A DNA stretch of 64,000 bases from Pascua guehoae. Its lineage: Eukaryota; Basidiomycota; Tremellomycetes; Trichosporonales; Trichosporonaceae. A program made the translations under genes and the position numbers. The stretch is from positions 591,779-655,778 of the forward strand of contig BCJX01000014.1 of assembly GCA_001600415.1 (NCBI GenBank), written 5' to 3'. Shown piece after piece: positions 11,701 through 22,938 of this stretch; position 1 is the first letter of the stretch, and the number at the start of each line of letters is the position of its first letter. The notes below the pieces were generated by a model. That model ran no database searches. It had not been told where the DNA came from and worked only from the letters and a program-made list of their open reading frames with translations.

Positions 11701-12007
11701 TCCCGGTAACGACTGCAAGGCGTACGGCTACCTCCGCCTCGACGACGGTGTCTCTCTCGACGTCGGCGACGAGTACTCGGACATTGAGTTCAAGTTTGAC
11801 GGCGACACGCTCGAAATCTGCGGCACCTTCTGCTACGACGACCACAACAAGCTCGACAGTATCGTCTTTGCAGGCCAGGACTGCGAAAAGGACGTCCTCA
11901 TCGACGGCGAAAAGGCAGAGTGTGTCGAGTACGACGCCGAAAAGCAGACCATCACCGTGTCCAACCTCGACAGGACCCTGTGTGAGTCGACCATCAAGCT
12001 GTATTGA
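8719..12007 (+). CDS. Secreted GH31 alpha-glucosidase
   Basis: Six exons: 8719-9317, 9361-9745, 9798-10191, 10253-10580, 10628-11026 and 11200-12007. The product is 970 aa, a normal length for fungal GH31. The N-terminus is a signal peptide (MRSTSLVLGAAALGAVG) followed by a dibasic, Kex2-like site (LARR). The catalytic block GIWLDMNEPANF places the nucleophile at Asp464, and WLGDNLSTWEQY gives the acid/base Asp654. Other family blocks are QGLGQHNDNF, FHSCRYGY, TQWMDIDYMF, RWAWLGAFNTFYRNHN and PLYIRGGWILPL. GH31 enzymes of this type release glucose from the non-reducing ends of maltose, maltodextrins or sucrose outside the cell; the preferred substrate cannot be read from the sequence. The upstream 30 bp are C/T-rich. 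The fifth intron (11027-11199) is three times longer than the others. Confidence 0.95.
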
Positions 12008-12371
12008 AGTTGCCACACATCTGGCGGACAATGAAGTATGAATGAGTAGTATAACGTTGAGGGTCCGTATAATGTTTGTAGGCCAATTGAACATTGAGGC
12101 CGGCACTGCCCTGGCCTCGCCCCCAATGCAAGCAGTTCAGAAGTTCAAAGCCTGGACCAAACGCCCCCGGCGGGCGGGCCTAGCCCTCAAAACAAAACAA
12201 GACTGTAAGAAGCGGCCCCCTCCGCCCAGGAGGCAGGCACAGTCCAAAAACGACGCAATGCGCTGTGCTTTGTATGACCCAAGTGCCCTTTCGACGGTGT
12301 GAAGGATTTCTTTTGGATATAAGAAACCGAACCGTACCTCCTGTCTGTCCGGTCTCCCCCTCTCCCCTTCC

Positions 12372-12373
<2 letters not shown>
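12008..12373. other. 3' flank of the alpha-glucosidase gene, no gene seen
   Basis: Contains purine- and pyrimidine-rich stretches leading into the (CA)n tract at 12374. No frame here resembles a known protein. Confidence 0.4.
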
Positions 12374-12424
<51 letters not shown>

Positions 12425-12545
12425 GCCACATGGTTTGCCACATGAGTTTCACATGGTTTGTCGCGACCAAGGTTGCTTTATATAATATGAAACCGATCCG
12501 TGCAAAAGAAAAGAACAAAGAATTTGTACGGTGCTAGAGAAATTC
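12374..12545 (+). repeat. (CA)n-linked hairpin repeat, full copy
   Basis: About 23 CA units are followed by CACATGGTTTG, TTTCACATGGTTTGTCGCGA, CTTTATATAATATGAAACCG and the hairpin CCGTGCAAA ... TTTGTACGG, then TGCTAGAGAAATTC. It matches the copy at 2121-2280. One arm base differs (C to T), which keeps pairing as G-U in RNA. Confidence 0.8.
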
Positions 12546-12656
12546 AACACACCCTCCCTTCTCATCCCCCTCACCCCTCGCCGTACATAACGCACGACCA
12601 TTCCACGCCTCCCTCCTCGCCTCCCAGGCATCCCAAGCATCACCTAGCCAAAAAAT

Positions 12657-12785
12657 TCTCCGCCAGGGAGTCGAACCCTGCTCTATCGCGAACTCCAGAC
12701 ACGCTCGAGCTGCTTGGGGTGGCTGCTCGTCATGGCCGGGCTCTCTGTTGAGAGGCGATTATACTAACCGATATACTAGCGAAGA
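12657..12785 (-). tRNA. trnE(CUC): tRNA-Glu(CTC) with intron
   Basis: Read on the - strand, the acceptor arms TCTTCGC and GCGGAGA pair in all seven positions (one G-U). The D arm reads TAGTATATCGGTTAGTATA. The anticodon stem ATCGC/GCGAT is perfect. The loop starts CTCTCA, giving anticodon CTC at 12752-12750, and an intron of about 57 nt is inserted after position 37. The T arm CAGGG-TTCGACT-CCCTG is perfect and contains the B box. The mature length is 72 nt without the discriminator base. It reads GAG codons. The exact intron ends are uncertain by one or two bases. Confidence 0.88.
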
Positions 12786-13560
12786 CGGTGTCAGTGATAG
12801 CTCCGGCGCTTGTTGGTCGGGGAGTTCGGAAGCTCGGGACGAGCGAGATGGTACTTGATGGTTGAGAGAGGGCATTTTGAGGAGCAAGAGAGTTACCGAT
12901 GAAGCTGATGAAGATGGCGACGAATGCAGAAGAGGACGCAGGGGCAAGCAGGAACAACCCCATAGGGAGTGCCCCACGGAGTGTAGAGACAACGTACCCA
13001 AATGGTATAGCACCCAGAGTATCCAGGGTAGTGGATAGCAGCCAAAGCAACTAGGGTTGCAATATGTTGCAATGGCAGAGTGGTCTGACTATTGAGGTGC
13101 ATTCTGCAGCTGAGTAATACGCGTTTTGGTGGTCACGCGCAGGAAATGCAGAATATAACAGGCAGGGAACGTCACTGTGGTCGTTGGCTATGGATTAGCA
13201 GGTAGACAATGGACATCTTTGTCAAACTGGCACTTCTGCCATCTGCCACATAGCGACCATACAGTAGCGTCGGCGTTCACCACTCCCTAGTTGTAGATAA
13301 CACTCATTTCCCTCTAAATTATTCATGCATTGCTTCTTCTCTCGTCTCGACAATGTTCGCCTGGACAGAGATGAAAGTGGCAATCTCAAGACTTTCTGGA
13401 CGCACTTGCATTTGGCGGGTAGGTCACTTTGTCATTTAGGAGAGGCAAAGAGGCTGTGCTCCACAACCCACGGGGAAGGCCACTCATGCTGGTGATGTAG
13501 CCCAAAGCCGCTACCTTTTGGGTATATATGGATAGGGCGCCTTCGTGGTGTTATTACAAG
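12786..13560. other. Intergenic, no gene seen
   Basis: AT-richer than its surroundings, with only short frames and no recognisable motif. It may hold the upstream control region of the tRNA, which is transcribed leftward. Confidence 0.4.
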
Positions 13561-13864
13561 CCCGTCTGGCTAAAGCTCCGTGATTTGAGCCCGGGCCCTT
13601 TGTTATCCGGCGCTTTGGTCATCGTCAACTTCATCCTCATCCCCCCCGCGGGGGGCCCAACACCCCACAGACTAGTCCCCATGACTAACTTCGTCGAAAC
13701 TAAAATTGGGCCTGCCTACCCTCTGCGCCCCCTCCCCCAAACAGTCAGAAAGGACCATCCCCGCTGCCCCGGCGGAGGGGACCCTCCCTCGCAAAAGCCC
13801 AAGTCCGACCACTAACGCATGTTGTAATTCGAGACTCCTCACGCTCCGTATCATTTTTGTCCTT

Positions 13865-14044
13865 GTCTCCAGAACTTGAATACCTCGTTCGTCGCTCCGT
13901 ATCTCCTCATATAAGGTAGTCTACAACGACCTCAACTACACTGACGTCAACTTTGACAGCCAGGACATGGACGCGTTCTTCATCGACCGCGTCAAGGCAC
14001 CGGAGGGAAGGCCGAAGGCCGTCTCTCAGGAATTGAAGCACTAA
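13865..14044 (+). pseudogene. 3' exon relic of an unknown gene
   Basis: Starts with the block shared with 3367-3430. It then has a clear coding stretch from about 13915 (VVYNDLNYTDVNFDSQ, then DAFFIDRVKAPEGRPK) to a TAA at 14042-14044. Upstream, the frame is interrupted by stops and no start is visible. Codon use is normal for this genome, so this looks like the tail of a gene that has lost its 5' part. The family is not recognised. Confidence 0.4.
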
Positions 14045-14541
14045 ATCTTTACGCTATTCCTCTACCTAACACAACTCTTCTTCTAGAATGAAGTGGAGCT
14101 GTAGTAACATGTGCTCGCCATGTATTAATTCAAGGAAACCGACCGACACCACGTCTTTAAGTCGGCGGTGCCGACCTGAGGACACATCACCCAGTTCATC
14201 TTAGCCAAATGTCAAGCGCACCAATGTCGCAGTTCCAGAGGCGCATCCGTCATGGATGACGTTGACGACCACCCTCAGATTGAGTGCTCTCACCACACTA
14301 TTTATATAATTTTATTAGTCAATTATGTCGCAGTGACTAGAGCCTCGCGCTCGAGGCATGTGCGCTGGAGGGACGCAGGCTGGAATAGCAGCCCGCTCTC
14401 TACATATACCCGAGTGCGCATTCATTCTGTGCATCACTCTGTCTCTCACTATTACCACTTCAAACCCCAAGCACACACAACCGACCTCGTGAGTAGCTTC
14501 CAGTGACTTTTTCTAGATGCTGACTCCCCAAGCGACCAAAA

Positions 14542-15838
14542 ATGTCGTTCTTCTCCAAGAAGAAGGCTGGTGCCGCCGCCTGCAAGGCCGCCTTCGCCAT
14601 CAAGTCGCTCTTCTCGTGGGAGGAGACCGCCCCAGCGGTCACTATCACCACCGCAATCATCTCCAGCCCCCTCGAGGCAACGACCACGGCCATTCCTATG
14701 ACCACGACCACTGCCCCAATTTCCACCAGTCGAGCATTGTCAACCTCGCACCCAAGACAATGCACGACGTGGAGACCCTACACGTGACCCGGCTCCACGA
14801 ATGTGCCAGGGGGCCAGGCACATCTCTTGGTGATGCGGTCCTCCAACAGTTTGTGATCGTCTACACGGCCGATGCCGACGCCGGCAAGGTCACAAGCGCG
14901 CTCGTGCTCGCCGGAACCGACCATCCACAGGCGGCCATCGAGATGAAGTCGGGTGCAATGAACCAAACCACGCATAGGAGGGCCTCACCGTGGGCATCCG
15001 TCCTTGGTCAAGACAAGCTCATTCAACTGGGCGTTGATATCAACCAGGGCAGCCACGTCACGCTCGACTACGGGCGCCCGTCTTACCATTTTGCGGCGGT
15101 GTCCCATGGCGAGACCTTGCGGTTGCGCTACGGTCAAGCTTGTGGTTGACCGACTTGCACGATGCGGAGAGATTGTGAGTGGCAGAAACAGCTGTCCATT
15201 GCATACCCGAAAGCTAATAGCAGGTCAATATTCAGCCCGAGCCTACCATTGGCAAGAAGAAGATTCACGTCGGCGTCATGTTTGCAGAGGAGGAGAGTGC
15301 CGCATGGGCATTGGCCCTGGTGAGTACCGATGCGGAGCGTGCACTGACCTCAAATTAGCATTCGACTTGTGCAATACTCGGCCGGTGACAGCCGTCTGGA
15401 ACTGGCAATCAGTCCCCGGACATTCAGCACCGGCACACTACAGGTGTCAGCTCCTGAAAGCTCGCCCATGCTAATTCCCCAGGTCCGTGTGACCCCAAAT
15501 CGAGCTTGACGGTCGAATTCGCCTGGGAGTCACCGTGCCCGACTGCGAGTGCCAGAAGTACAGTATCGTCCACGCCGGGCAGAGACTTTGTTTGGGCGCT
15601 GTTGAACACAGCGCTTCCAGTACCCGAGCCAAACAGAATGTCGTCGGGCGACCAGCGGACGCGGTCACCGCTGTTGGGCGTGATGGTCAGGCCCGGCACG
15701 GAGCGGCTAGTGTCGAGGGATATCATGGAGTCGGCGACAGACCGTATCAACCGTCTCCTGGCCGAGAACAAGTTCGACTATGCTGAACCTCTCGCGGTCG
15801 ACGCGCCGGACCCGTCCAAGTGGAGGCAATCTCGCTAA
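14542..15838 (+). pseudogene. Frameshifted gene relic, unknown family
   Basis: A good start (MSFFSKKKAGAAACKAAFAI) lies at 14542. After about 30 codons the coding-like signal moves to another frame with a His-rich stretch (GHSYDHDHCPNFH), then SSIVNLAPKTMHDVETLHV and VIVYTADADAGKVTSALVLA. It shifts again near 14970. A clean exon at about 15226-15320 (QPEPTIGKKKIHVGVMF, AEEESAAWALAL) is bounded by good splice sites (GTGAGT at 15171, GTGAGT at about 15320). The last segment ends ENKFDYAEPLAVDAPDPSKW at 15838. In the stretch 15424-15771 the - strand is also strongly coding-like. Introns alone do not reconcile the frames, so a pseudogene with several frameshifts is the simplest reading. Confidence 0.4.
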
Positions 15839-16422
15839 CTGCCGGACTTCACGTGCGTGCCCTGCCATTCTCGCGACTGTCCGCTAATATGCACATTTTT
15901 CGTCCGTGCGCGTCTTTCACTTTCGCTATATGGATCTTCCTACCTTCTAAACCGCATGGTCTACAGGCTCACTTAATGCACCCGACTACAGCTTGCGTGA
16001 GGGGTTGGCGCATCGATACGTTTACCATTTGCTGCTTCTGTGTACGACCCTCTACACAATTCAGCTCTCTCTGCTGCAACCTGTATATGACCACCCACCT
16101 GTAGTGTCTGTGTTTCGTGCCATGTACCTTATAGCATCTTATAGGAGAAAGCGCGTGACAGCGGGGCCGGTGCCGCTGGACAAACCTGTCGAGCGAGGGA
16201 TGGAGCGATAGAGCGATGCATGTTGAATACAGTCTACCGAGATGGCCTATATACTGCGTGCGTGCGAGCGCGCACAGCTCATTCGAGCTCGGGCCAACCA
16301 ACAAAACCTGGCTGGCATCGGCTGGCGACAGCTGGCAGCCTGTGCAGAGTACAGGGGCATCGCCGCCACCGTCAAGTGAGGCTCCATCTGAGCAACAAAC
16401 ACGGCGACTCTAGTGTGGTTTT
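15839..16422. other. Intergenic, no gene seen
   Basis: Short overlapping frames on both strands, with no family motifs or splice pattern. Confidence 0.4.
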
Positions 16423-16524
16423 GGACGGCCCCCTCCTGACCTGGGGGGGGGGGGCCGTCGGGGAAGTGCTTTGGGCGGTTTGAAGGTTGGGGAGGATGGG
16501 TCGGCCAGCCAGGGGCGGGCCTTA
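16423..16524 (+). repeat. Two-hairpin GC-rich element, copy B
   Basis: The left hairpin is GGACGGCCCCC ... GGGGGCCGTC with a run of 12 G. After about 50 bp the right block reads GGTCGGCCAGCCAGGGGCGG followed by GCCTTAG. It has the same order and spacing as the other full copies. Confidence 0.75.
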
Positions 16525-17449
16525 GTGGAGGGGAGCAGGGGTGGGAGTTGTGGGAAGGCTGTTCTCCATGCAGGGTGCGCCAGCTCTGTCGATCTGTGGA
16601 GGATGAAGTTGAGGTGTCATGGCTGCACCTTGTGTGTACATTGTTCGACAGGCCGCTGACACGTGCTGTTGACCCACCCACTCGCCTAACTGCGCACTCA
16701 AAATGCGCACAAAACACTGCAACTTTTTCTCTCATTCTTGACATTACTCTCTGGCGATCTCTGCACTGCATTGTCTGGTTTCCTAGTCTCTCATGCCTCT
16801 GCTACAGTTAAGCAGAACTGCTTTTTCAAAGCGTCTCTGACTATCTACTGTTGTTTGTTAAGCGAATGCATTGATAGGCGCGATTGCCAGCCATGCGGGG
16901 TATCACAGGTCAGCTAGCAAGAATTATCAGAGGTGTTGGACTCCGTCGGCAACATGGTGCTTGCATGGCTCGATGTGAATGTGGGCGGGGTGTGTCCCAA
17001 CGGCGATCCTTTACGGTGACGCCACCTAACCGTCGATCCGTCGACGCAGCGCTATCGCCCTCGCCGAGCCGACCTGCCACATGCTGCCACACATGCACTC
17101 CAATGTGCACGTCCATGGTTACTACCTCTGGTGGATGAGACGGCCGTTCCTGAAACGTGTAAATCACGTGTTTCATGACGTCACTCATTTAAATCGCGCA
17201 CTCGGTCTCATGGCGCCGGCCTCGGCCTCGGCCTTCTCATGCGACTGCACCACTTTGTGCAACAAAATGTTGTTGCTGGCAGAGAAAACAACAACCGGAG
17301 TGCATCGACGTCGAAACCAAGAATGATACATAAGGGGTGCGCTCGCAGGACAATGCATCACGCTCCCAGCAGCCTTGACCACCCTTCACTCTCTCTCCTC
17401 ACTTTCTGCCATTCTCACACCCCTCATTCCACTCTTCTAGCCGCACACC
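16525..17449. other. Intergenic and promoter region of the NmrA-like gene
   Basis: No supported gene. A C/T-rich leader (about 17380-17440) precedes the ATG at 17450, as is common in fungal 5' regions. A CATTTAAAT stretch at about 17187 is the only AT-rich element and may be part of the promoter. Confidence 0.35.
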
Positions 17450-18421
17450 ATGTCCAAGCCCAACACCGTCCTCGTCCTCGGCGCTACCGGGCAGCAAGGC
17501 AGTGCTGTCTGCAAGGTAAGCCCATAATCTGTCATACTCTGGCGACCTGTCCGTGTTTCTGACTGAGCAGTACCTCTCGCAAGAAGGCGGCAGCAAGGTC
17601 CTCGCTGCGACCCGCGAGGCAAGCAGCGCAAAGGCAAAGGAGCTCTCGACTCTCCCCAACGTCACGGCCGTGACGGCCGACCTGTCCAACGCCAAGGGCA
17701 TGTTTTCGCAGCCCGTCGACGGCCTCTTCTTCATGATGCACTCCCACACGCCCGACGAGCTCGCGTTGACAAAGACCATCATTGACGCGGCGGTAAAGCA
17801 CGGTGTCAAGTACGTTGTGTATTCTGGCGTGGACCTGTCTGGTGTCCCCAAGACGGGAATCGATTCGTGAGTCACCAGGCACATTCTAGTATCGCCAGCT
17901 AACAGCTAGATTCGACGTCAAGCGTGACGGCTGGGCGTATCTCCGCGACCAACCAGTCAAGAGCACATTCGTTGGTCCAGCAGGCTTCCTCGAAACCCTC
18001 TTCTGGCCCGACTTTGCAGCGTACACGCAGGACTGGGAGCCGACATACGTACACAAGTACATTGCGACCGACGACATTGGGCATATCGCTGCACTGTGCC
18101 TCGCCGACCCGGACAAGTACGAAGGAAGGAAGCTCATGATTGCGGGCGACGCCGTGAGCGCAGAGGGGTTTAAGCGAGTCTGGGACGAGGTCATGCCCGA
18201 TAACAAGCTGGAGAAGAAGGCGCCCGACGGGTTCGTAAAGCACATGTTTACAGTGAGTACACGACACGTTTGCAGGGGTATGGTGCTGACGACCGTAGCA
18301 ACTCGAGCAGAATCCGTTTGAGGCGGATCCCGAAGAGTGCAGGAAGGAGTTTCCGTTCATGTCCACCGTCCGCGATTGGCTAGAGAGGGTTTACAAACCG
18401 GCGCTGGCGACCCACAAGTAG
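17450..18421 (+). CDS. NmrA-like NAD(P)-binding family protein
   Basis: Four exons: 17450-17515, 17571-17866, 17910-18252 and 18299-18421. All are GT-AG and in phase, giving 275 aa. The N-terminus is a Rossmann strand-loop with the glycine motif GATGQQG (residues about 10-16), typical of the NmrA/HSCARG branch of atypical short-chain dehydrogenases. Further family features are FFMMHSHTPDELALTKTIID, VKYVVYSGVD, FVGPAGFLETLF and YIATDDIGHIAALCLADP. Members bind NAD(P) and often act as redox sensors or regulators, not enzymes. The usual catalytic Tyr-x-x-x-Lys is not obvious, so a regulatory role is possible. There is no signal peptide, so it is probably cytosolic. It is convergent with the copper amine oxidase gene, with 381 bp between the two stops. 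Confidence 0.9.
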
Positions 18422-18802
18422 GGCGATATGTGCAACAGTGTCCCTTGTGCTGTAGAGGAGTAGATAATGCACAATTTGTGACATGAATACACCATACGTA
18501 TGGCCATGACGGCGCTGTGGGCACGAATTAGCGTTCGCGTATTGAGGTAGGACCCCCCAATGTGCAATGTACCATTGATGCTCGACAACTCATTTGCAGT
18601 AGATTCTGTTGCGGAATGGAATGGTGAGTGGCATGAGCTTCATCAGCTAGTCCACACTCGTATACCATCAGCTCTGCCTAATTTGGTTCATACATTCTGC
18701 TGTCCGTCTTTACACTTGTACTATGCTGCGCCGCGGCCTATACTTGGCTCGACTGCTAAAGCAAGCGAGAGCCTTCTTCTTTCTATGGCTTCGTTCATCC
18801 GC

Positions 18803-21669
18803 TTACATCCCAAACCGATGAACCATGTCATCTGTATTGTCAGCAAACACGACTATCCACCAATGCGCCAACATACTGTGTGTGCGCAGCTCCGAGATCT
18901 CAATGGGAGTCATTGGTGTTCCGTCCTCCCTCCACCCTTCGAGACCGTGGTACGTCAGCTCGTGCAGCTGCGACAGGGCGCAGTGCGGCTGCCGGACTGG
19001 CTCGACAATGCGCCAGTTGCCATCCTCGTTGTTCAGGAGAACCGAGTTGCGAGAGCTGTGGTAAGCCAAGGCAATAGCTCGTACGACTTTACAGGCACGC
19101 AGGTATGCGTGGCCCGTCGTCTTGACAGCCACCCGCACCGACATCGACTCACTCCATTGCAGGATCCTCGTCGTGGAAGTTCCACGGAATAATGAGGAAG
19201 TAGCTCGTAGCGACATTCGTGAGCGTGTTGGGTGAGTCCTCTGCGCGCGGAATGTGGTGCGTGCCCAGGTTGGCCCAGACGACGAGGTCCTCGTGACGGA
19301 TACTCTCATTGTTGAAGAGCTGCGACGTGAGTGTTGCTCCCCCCGTGCACAGTGTTCTCACCTTGTCATAGTCGACCGGCGGCGCGCCGGGAAGGTTGCC
19401 GTTCCACATTGAGCACGACGACGGCTCGTCGTCGTGGTACCGCGTAACGCCCAGATGGTGCTTTGCCCACTGGACCGACTTTTCTGTCCGCTTTGCGTCG
19501 ACGTTGGCGAGGTGGCAGAGGGGACCAGGATGGAGGGCATATCCACGCGGGTTCCCCCAGGCGTTCTTTTCCTCTTCGTTGATGACAACGTAGGCGCCCT
19601 CCATGCTGCCCCTGTCAGCAATGCCACTATGGCACTCCAGCTCACTTTTGCGGGTAGTTGAATACACTCTCCTCTTCCACAATCTCGCGCACAATCTTGG
19701 ACTGGGTAGGAGCGCCCCATCCATCGATGTCTGCCCATGGCACGTCAAGGGTCTCGCGCTCCAAGCCAACTTTCACAAACGAGTTTTTCGTGCCGAGGAC
19801 GTCAAAGTCAATCTTGTAGTTTATGACATGGTCGTGCAGGGACCCCATGGCCCCCGCCCGAAGCTTGTGGCCGTAGGGCGCTTGGCCGTCCTCCCAGTAC
19901 CCTCCTTGCAGATATCCCGATGCGGAGACCCGGACTTCAATAGTCCCGTCGAGCTGGAAGACATAGTCGAAGATGCTGTGCGTGAGTAGATGTCACTTTA
20001 TACAGTGACGCACTAATCGTAATTGCCCACAGAGGATATACTCCGGACCACCAGTTCGTATCCCTTCACGGCGCCCATTTCGTCCCTGCCTTTACCCGTG
20101 TGGCGCGAGAGCGGCCGCTCGGCCTCGCGTTCATAGACACAGATTGCGTTCCGGCGTGTCGTCGATCCCATTTCGTGGACCGTGGCGTTAAGGAGCGCGG
20201 CGTGGGCAGGGCAGTCGTAGCCTAGGATGACTTCACGCACCATTCCGCCCATCCCAAACGCGCGGTCGAGCCACACTGTCGAAGCCTGGTGCGGGTCTCC
20301 GCCAGAGTACTGCGCCATGGCCTCCTGCGGTGACAACTCGTAGATGATACGCTCGGAGCGGAAGCGAATGTCCCACAGATGCAAGCCCATATCGCGCTGG
20401 AACGACGTGTAGAATGCCCATCCCATCCACGTCACGTACCCCTCGCCCACGTCGATGCGGTACCGCGCGCCGTCGGCCTGGATCGTGCGGGGCCCAGCAC
20501 GGTCGTCCAAGTCGCGCCGCTTGCCGCGCAGCTCCCTCGTAGCCCAGTTTGTCAGGTCCCAGTCGTCGGCCTTGCGCTGTATCTGCCCCGCGTTGTACGC
20601 CGCGCGAAGCTCGTCGGCAGTTCGGTACATTTTGCCACGGACAATGTACGCCATGACGTTGTACTGGCCCCCGTCGGTGCCTGTCAAGTCCACCTAGGTG
20701 TCAGAAGTGAACCGTGTCGAGCAGCTGAACGGTGGGCTACACCTCGAACAATCTTACCAAGAAGTGGAAGTCAACAGCATGCAGCCAGTGCCCCGGCCTC
20801 TCACGCTTCAGCTGCGCCCACGCCCGTCGCCAGCTCCCGTCGTAGCTCAGGGGCATGACTGCGGAGAGCGTGAGCGTTCTGTCGGCGATGGAGATGTTGA
20901 AAAGGTCATGGATAATGTCATCGAGCGGGGAGACGAGCCTCCCGATTGCCTCGGCGAGTATGGCATAGTTGAACGTCGTCCGCGAGTTGAGCGGGATGGG
21001 CGCATGGTAGATCTCTGTAATGGGGCGCAGCTTGGTAGCGTTAGAGAGCGGGAGGGGCCCGATCAGGTAGTCGGAGATGCGCTCGTACACGCCTTCGTTG
21101 ACAATGGCCTGGGGTCAGACACGGTGGGAGCCGAGGCCAGCTCTGAGCTTAGAATTAGTAGTGCTCACCCGCGCATACTGCGCCACGCCGCGCGTCGCGT
21201 CCGAGAGGTACGCCAACGCGTTGTCCTTGGGCGGCGGGTAATTCTCCACCAAGTGGATAAAGTTGTCGCTATCCGTCAACCATCAGTGCTGGTACTGACC
21301 CACCTGTCCACCGCCACGGCCGAGTCGGTGAGGTTGAGCCCCTGCGCGGGGTCGGCGAGCCACTGGCGCAACGCCGTCGCTTCCGTGACGTCCAGGTTCT
21401 TCCACAGGTCTGCTTCGTCAGCTACTTGACAGTAACGTCTACACACTCGTCCGGGGCGCCTTGACGTGCACTGCCTCGGGCGACGGGCACCGCCTGAGCT
21501 GGTCTTGGTGAATGCCACGGTACTGGTGCATACAGAGGACGATGGCGAGCAGGACCGCACCGGCGGTGAGAAACGGCCATGGTCGGTGGGGGCGGGTACG
21601 CCGCTGGGGCTCGGCCGGGTGCTTGTCGGACAGGAGAGGCTGCTGCGCCTCGGCGTCTTGGGATTGCAT
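18803..21669 (-). CDS. Membrane-anchored copper amine oxidase (TPQ type)
   Basis: Nine exons: 21669-21447, 21412-21304, 21268-21169, 21108-20758, 20693-20014, 19975-19646, 19611-19362, 19319-19153 and 19055-18803. All are in phase, giving 820 aa. A cytosolic tail (MQSQDAEAQQPLLSDK) precedes one hydrophobic segment (PFLTAGAVLLAIVLCMHQ), so the enzyme is probably a type II membrane protein with its catalytic part outside or in the lumen. The cofactor motif SVGNYDY puts the tyrosine that becomes topaquinone at residue 486. Copper ligands are the His-x-His in SLHDHVINYK (535 and 537) and a His in THHIPRAED (702/703). The Asp in WLDRAFGMG is the probable catalytic base. These enzymes oxidise primary amines to aldehydes, H2O2 and ammonia, so a role in nitrogen scavenging is likely. 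A longer start at 21741 is possible. Confidence 0.93.
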
Positions 21670-22938
21670 GGTGTTTACTCGAGGTGACTGTAGTACCGTG
21701 TCCGTGCGCTTGGGCAATCGGTCAGGGAGTGTCGATGACAAGTGAGTACGAGTTGGGGTTGTGAGCTGGACAACGTTGGACAGAGGAGGGCATTGTCCGT
21801 TCGGGTCCGGTCATCAGTCAGTGGACGTGACCGACGAGCAGCCTCGTTTCGAGTCAGATGGCAAATAATGGGGTGAGTTTGTCGAGACAGTGGACGACGT
21901 CTGCCAAGCGAGCCGGTGGGATACGGCTCAATCGCCGGGTGGGCCATGACGTCTGTGGCTCGGCTATCCCGCCAAAGTACCACCTTATCGGACCTCACAC
22001 ATTAGGGGGTATCGAGTCGACTCACCTCCGTTCACCGATCATGCTCTCTGAAGTGGTCCCGCAAATGTCCACAGACACGGAAAGTATGTTCAATGGTAGC
22101 GCCAAGACAGCCTTGAGGAAAGTTGGGGCAGTGTGTTTGGTCGATTGTATCAGAGTAGACATGTGGAGCACAATCGGAGTTCCTTTATAGTGAAGCTTGT
22201 TAAAGACTCGGCATTAGTGGTCTGGATAAATGCATCTCAAGTCTGGTACTGGGACAGCACCACAATTGGCTTCGCCGCGTATTGATCTGTACATGTGCAT
22301 CCTTCAAACTCGTTCCCGGCCGGATCCGCCGAGGAAACATCTCGTAAATGTTTCCGATCGTTGCACAGCCCACCATTCTCGGGTCATTTTCCGAAGGCGA
22401 GTGCTACAGTGAGCGCCACGCAAGCGTCTGAAGGCAGCCTGCCTATGACATGACGGGTTGGGTGCAAAGTGGCTTGCCCCATTTTACACACCACGTCTCG
22501 TCTGGGTTACATTGAGGAATGGTGGGGTTCGAAAAGTTCACTCTTGGAGGAAAGGAGTCGATTCAACAACTTTTGTGGGGCGCACGTTACATCTCCATAT
22601 GAACGGTGTCACAACTTGGAATCAGGTAAGTCTATTGTCCTCACTCGCCTTCCCCCCTTTGAACTCGTGATGAAGGACCGCTCGTCAATAGCAGAGTGAC
22701 CAGCCCGGTCTGCTTGAACTGTTGAGAAGGGCGTGCTGGCGAGCACGATACCTTCCTTTTCGAATGTCCCTACTGCCCAGTACGTCCCTGCTCGCCAGTT
22801 CAAGCGGACCAAGGTAGTCGCATCATGGGCGTTACACATATGGAGACCGAAATAGGCGCTAATTTGGTGCAGAACGTACATCACTTTAGCCAGCAGGCGT
22901 TCCGGGGGAACTTCCAGTTTGGACAAGGCATGGATTTC
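21670..22938. other. Upstream of the amine oxidase gene; relic frames only
   Basis: Contains the presumed promoter of the copper amine oxidase gene. A 105-codon - strand frame (22609-22926) is in the same phase as the larger frame at 22939-23655, from which it is separated by a stop. No family was recognised. Confidence 0.35.

Noticed and set aside
11165..12106. 313-codon frame antisense to the last exon of the alpha-glucosidase gene
   Set aside because: It is the mirror of a secure coding exon; the Val/Leu/Glu-rich product is typical of antisense translation in GC-rich genes.
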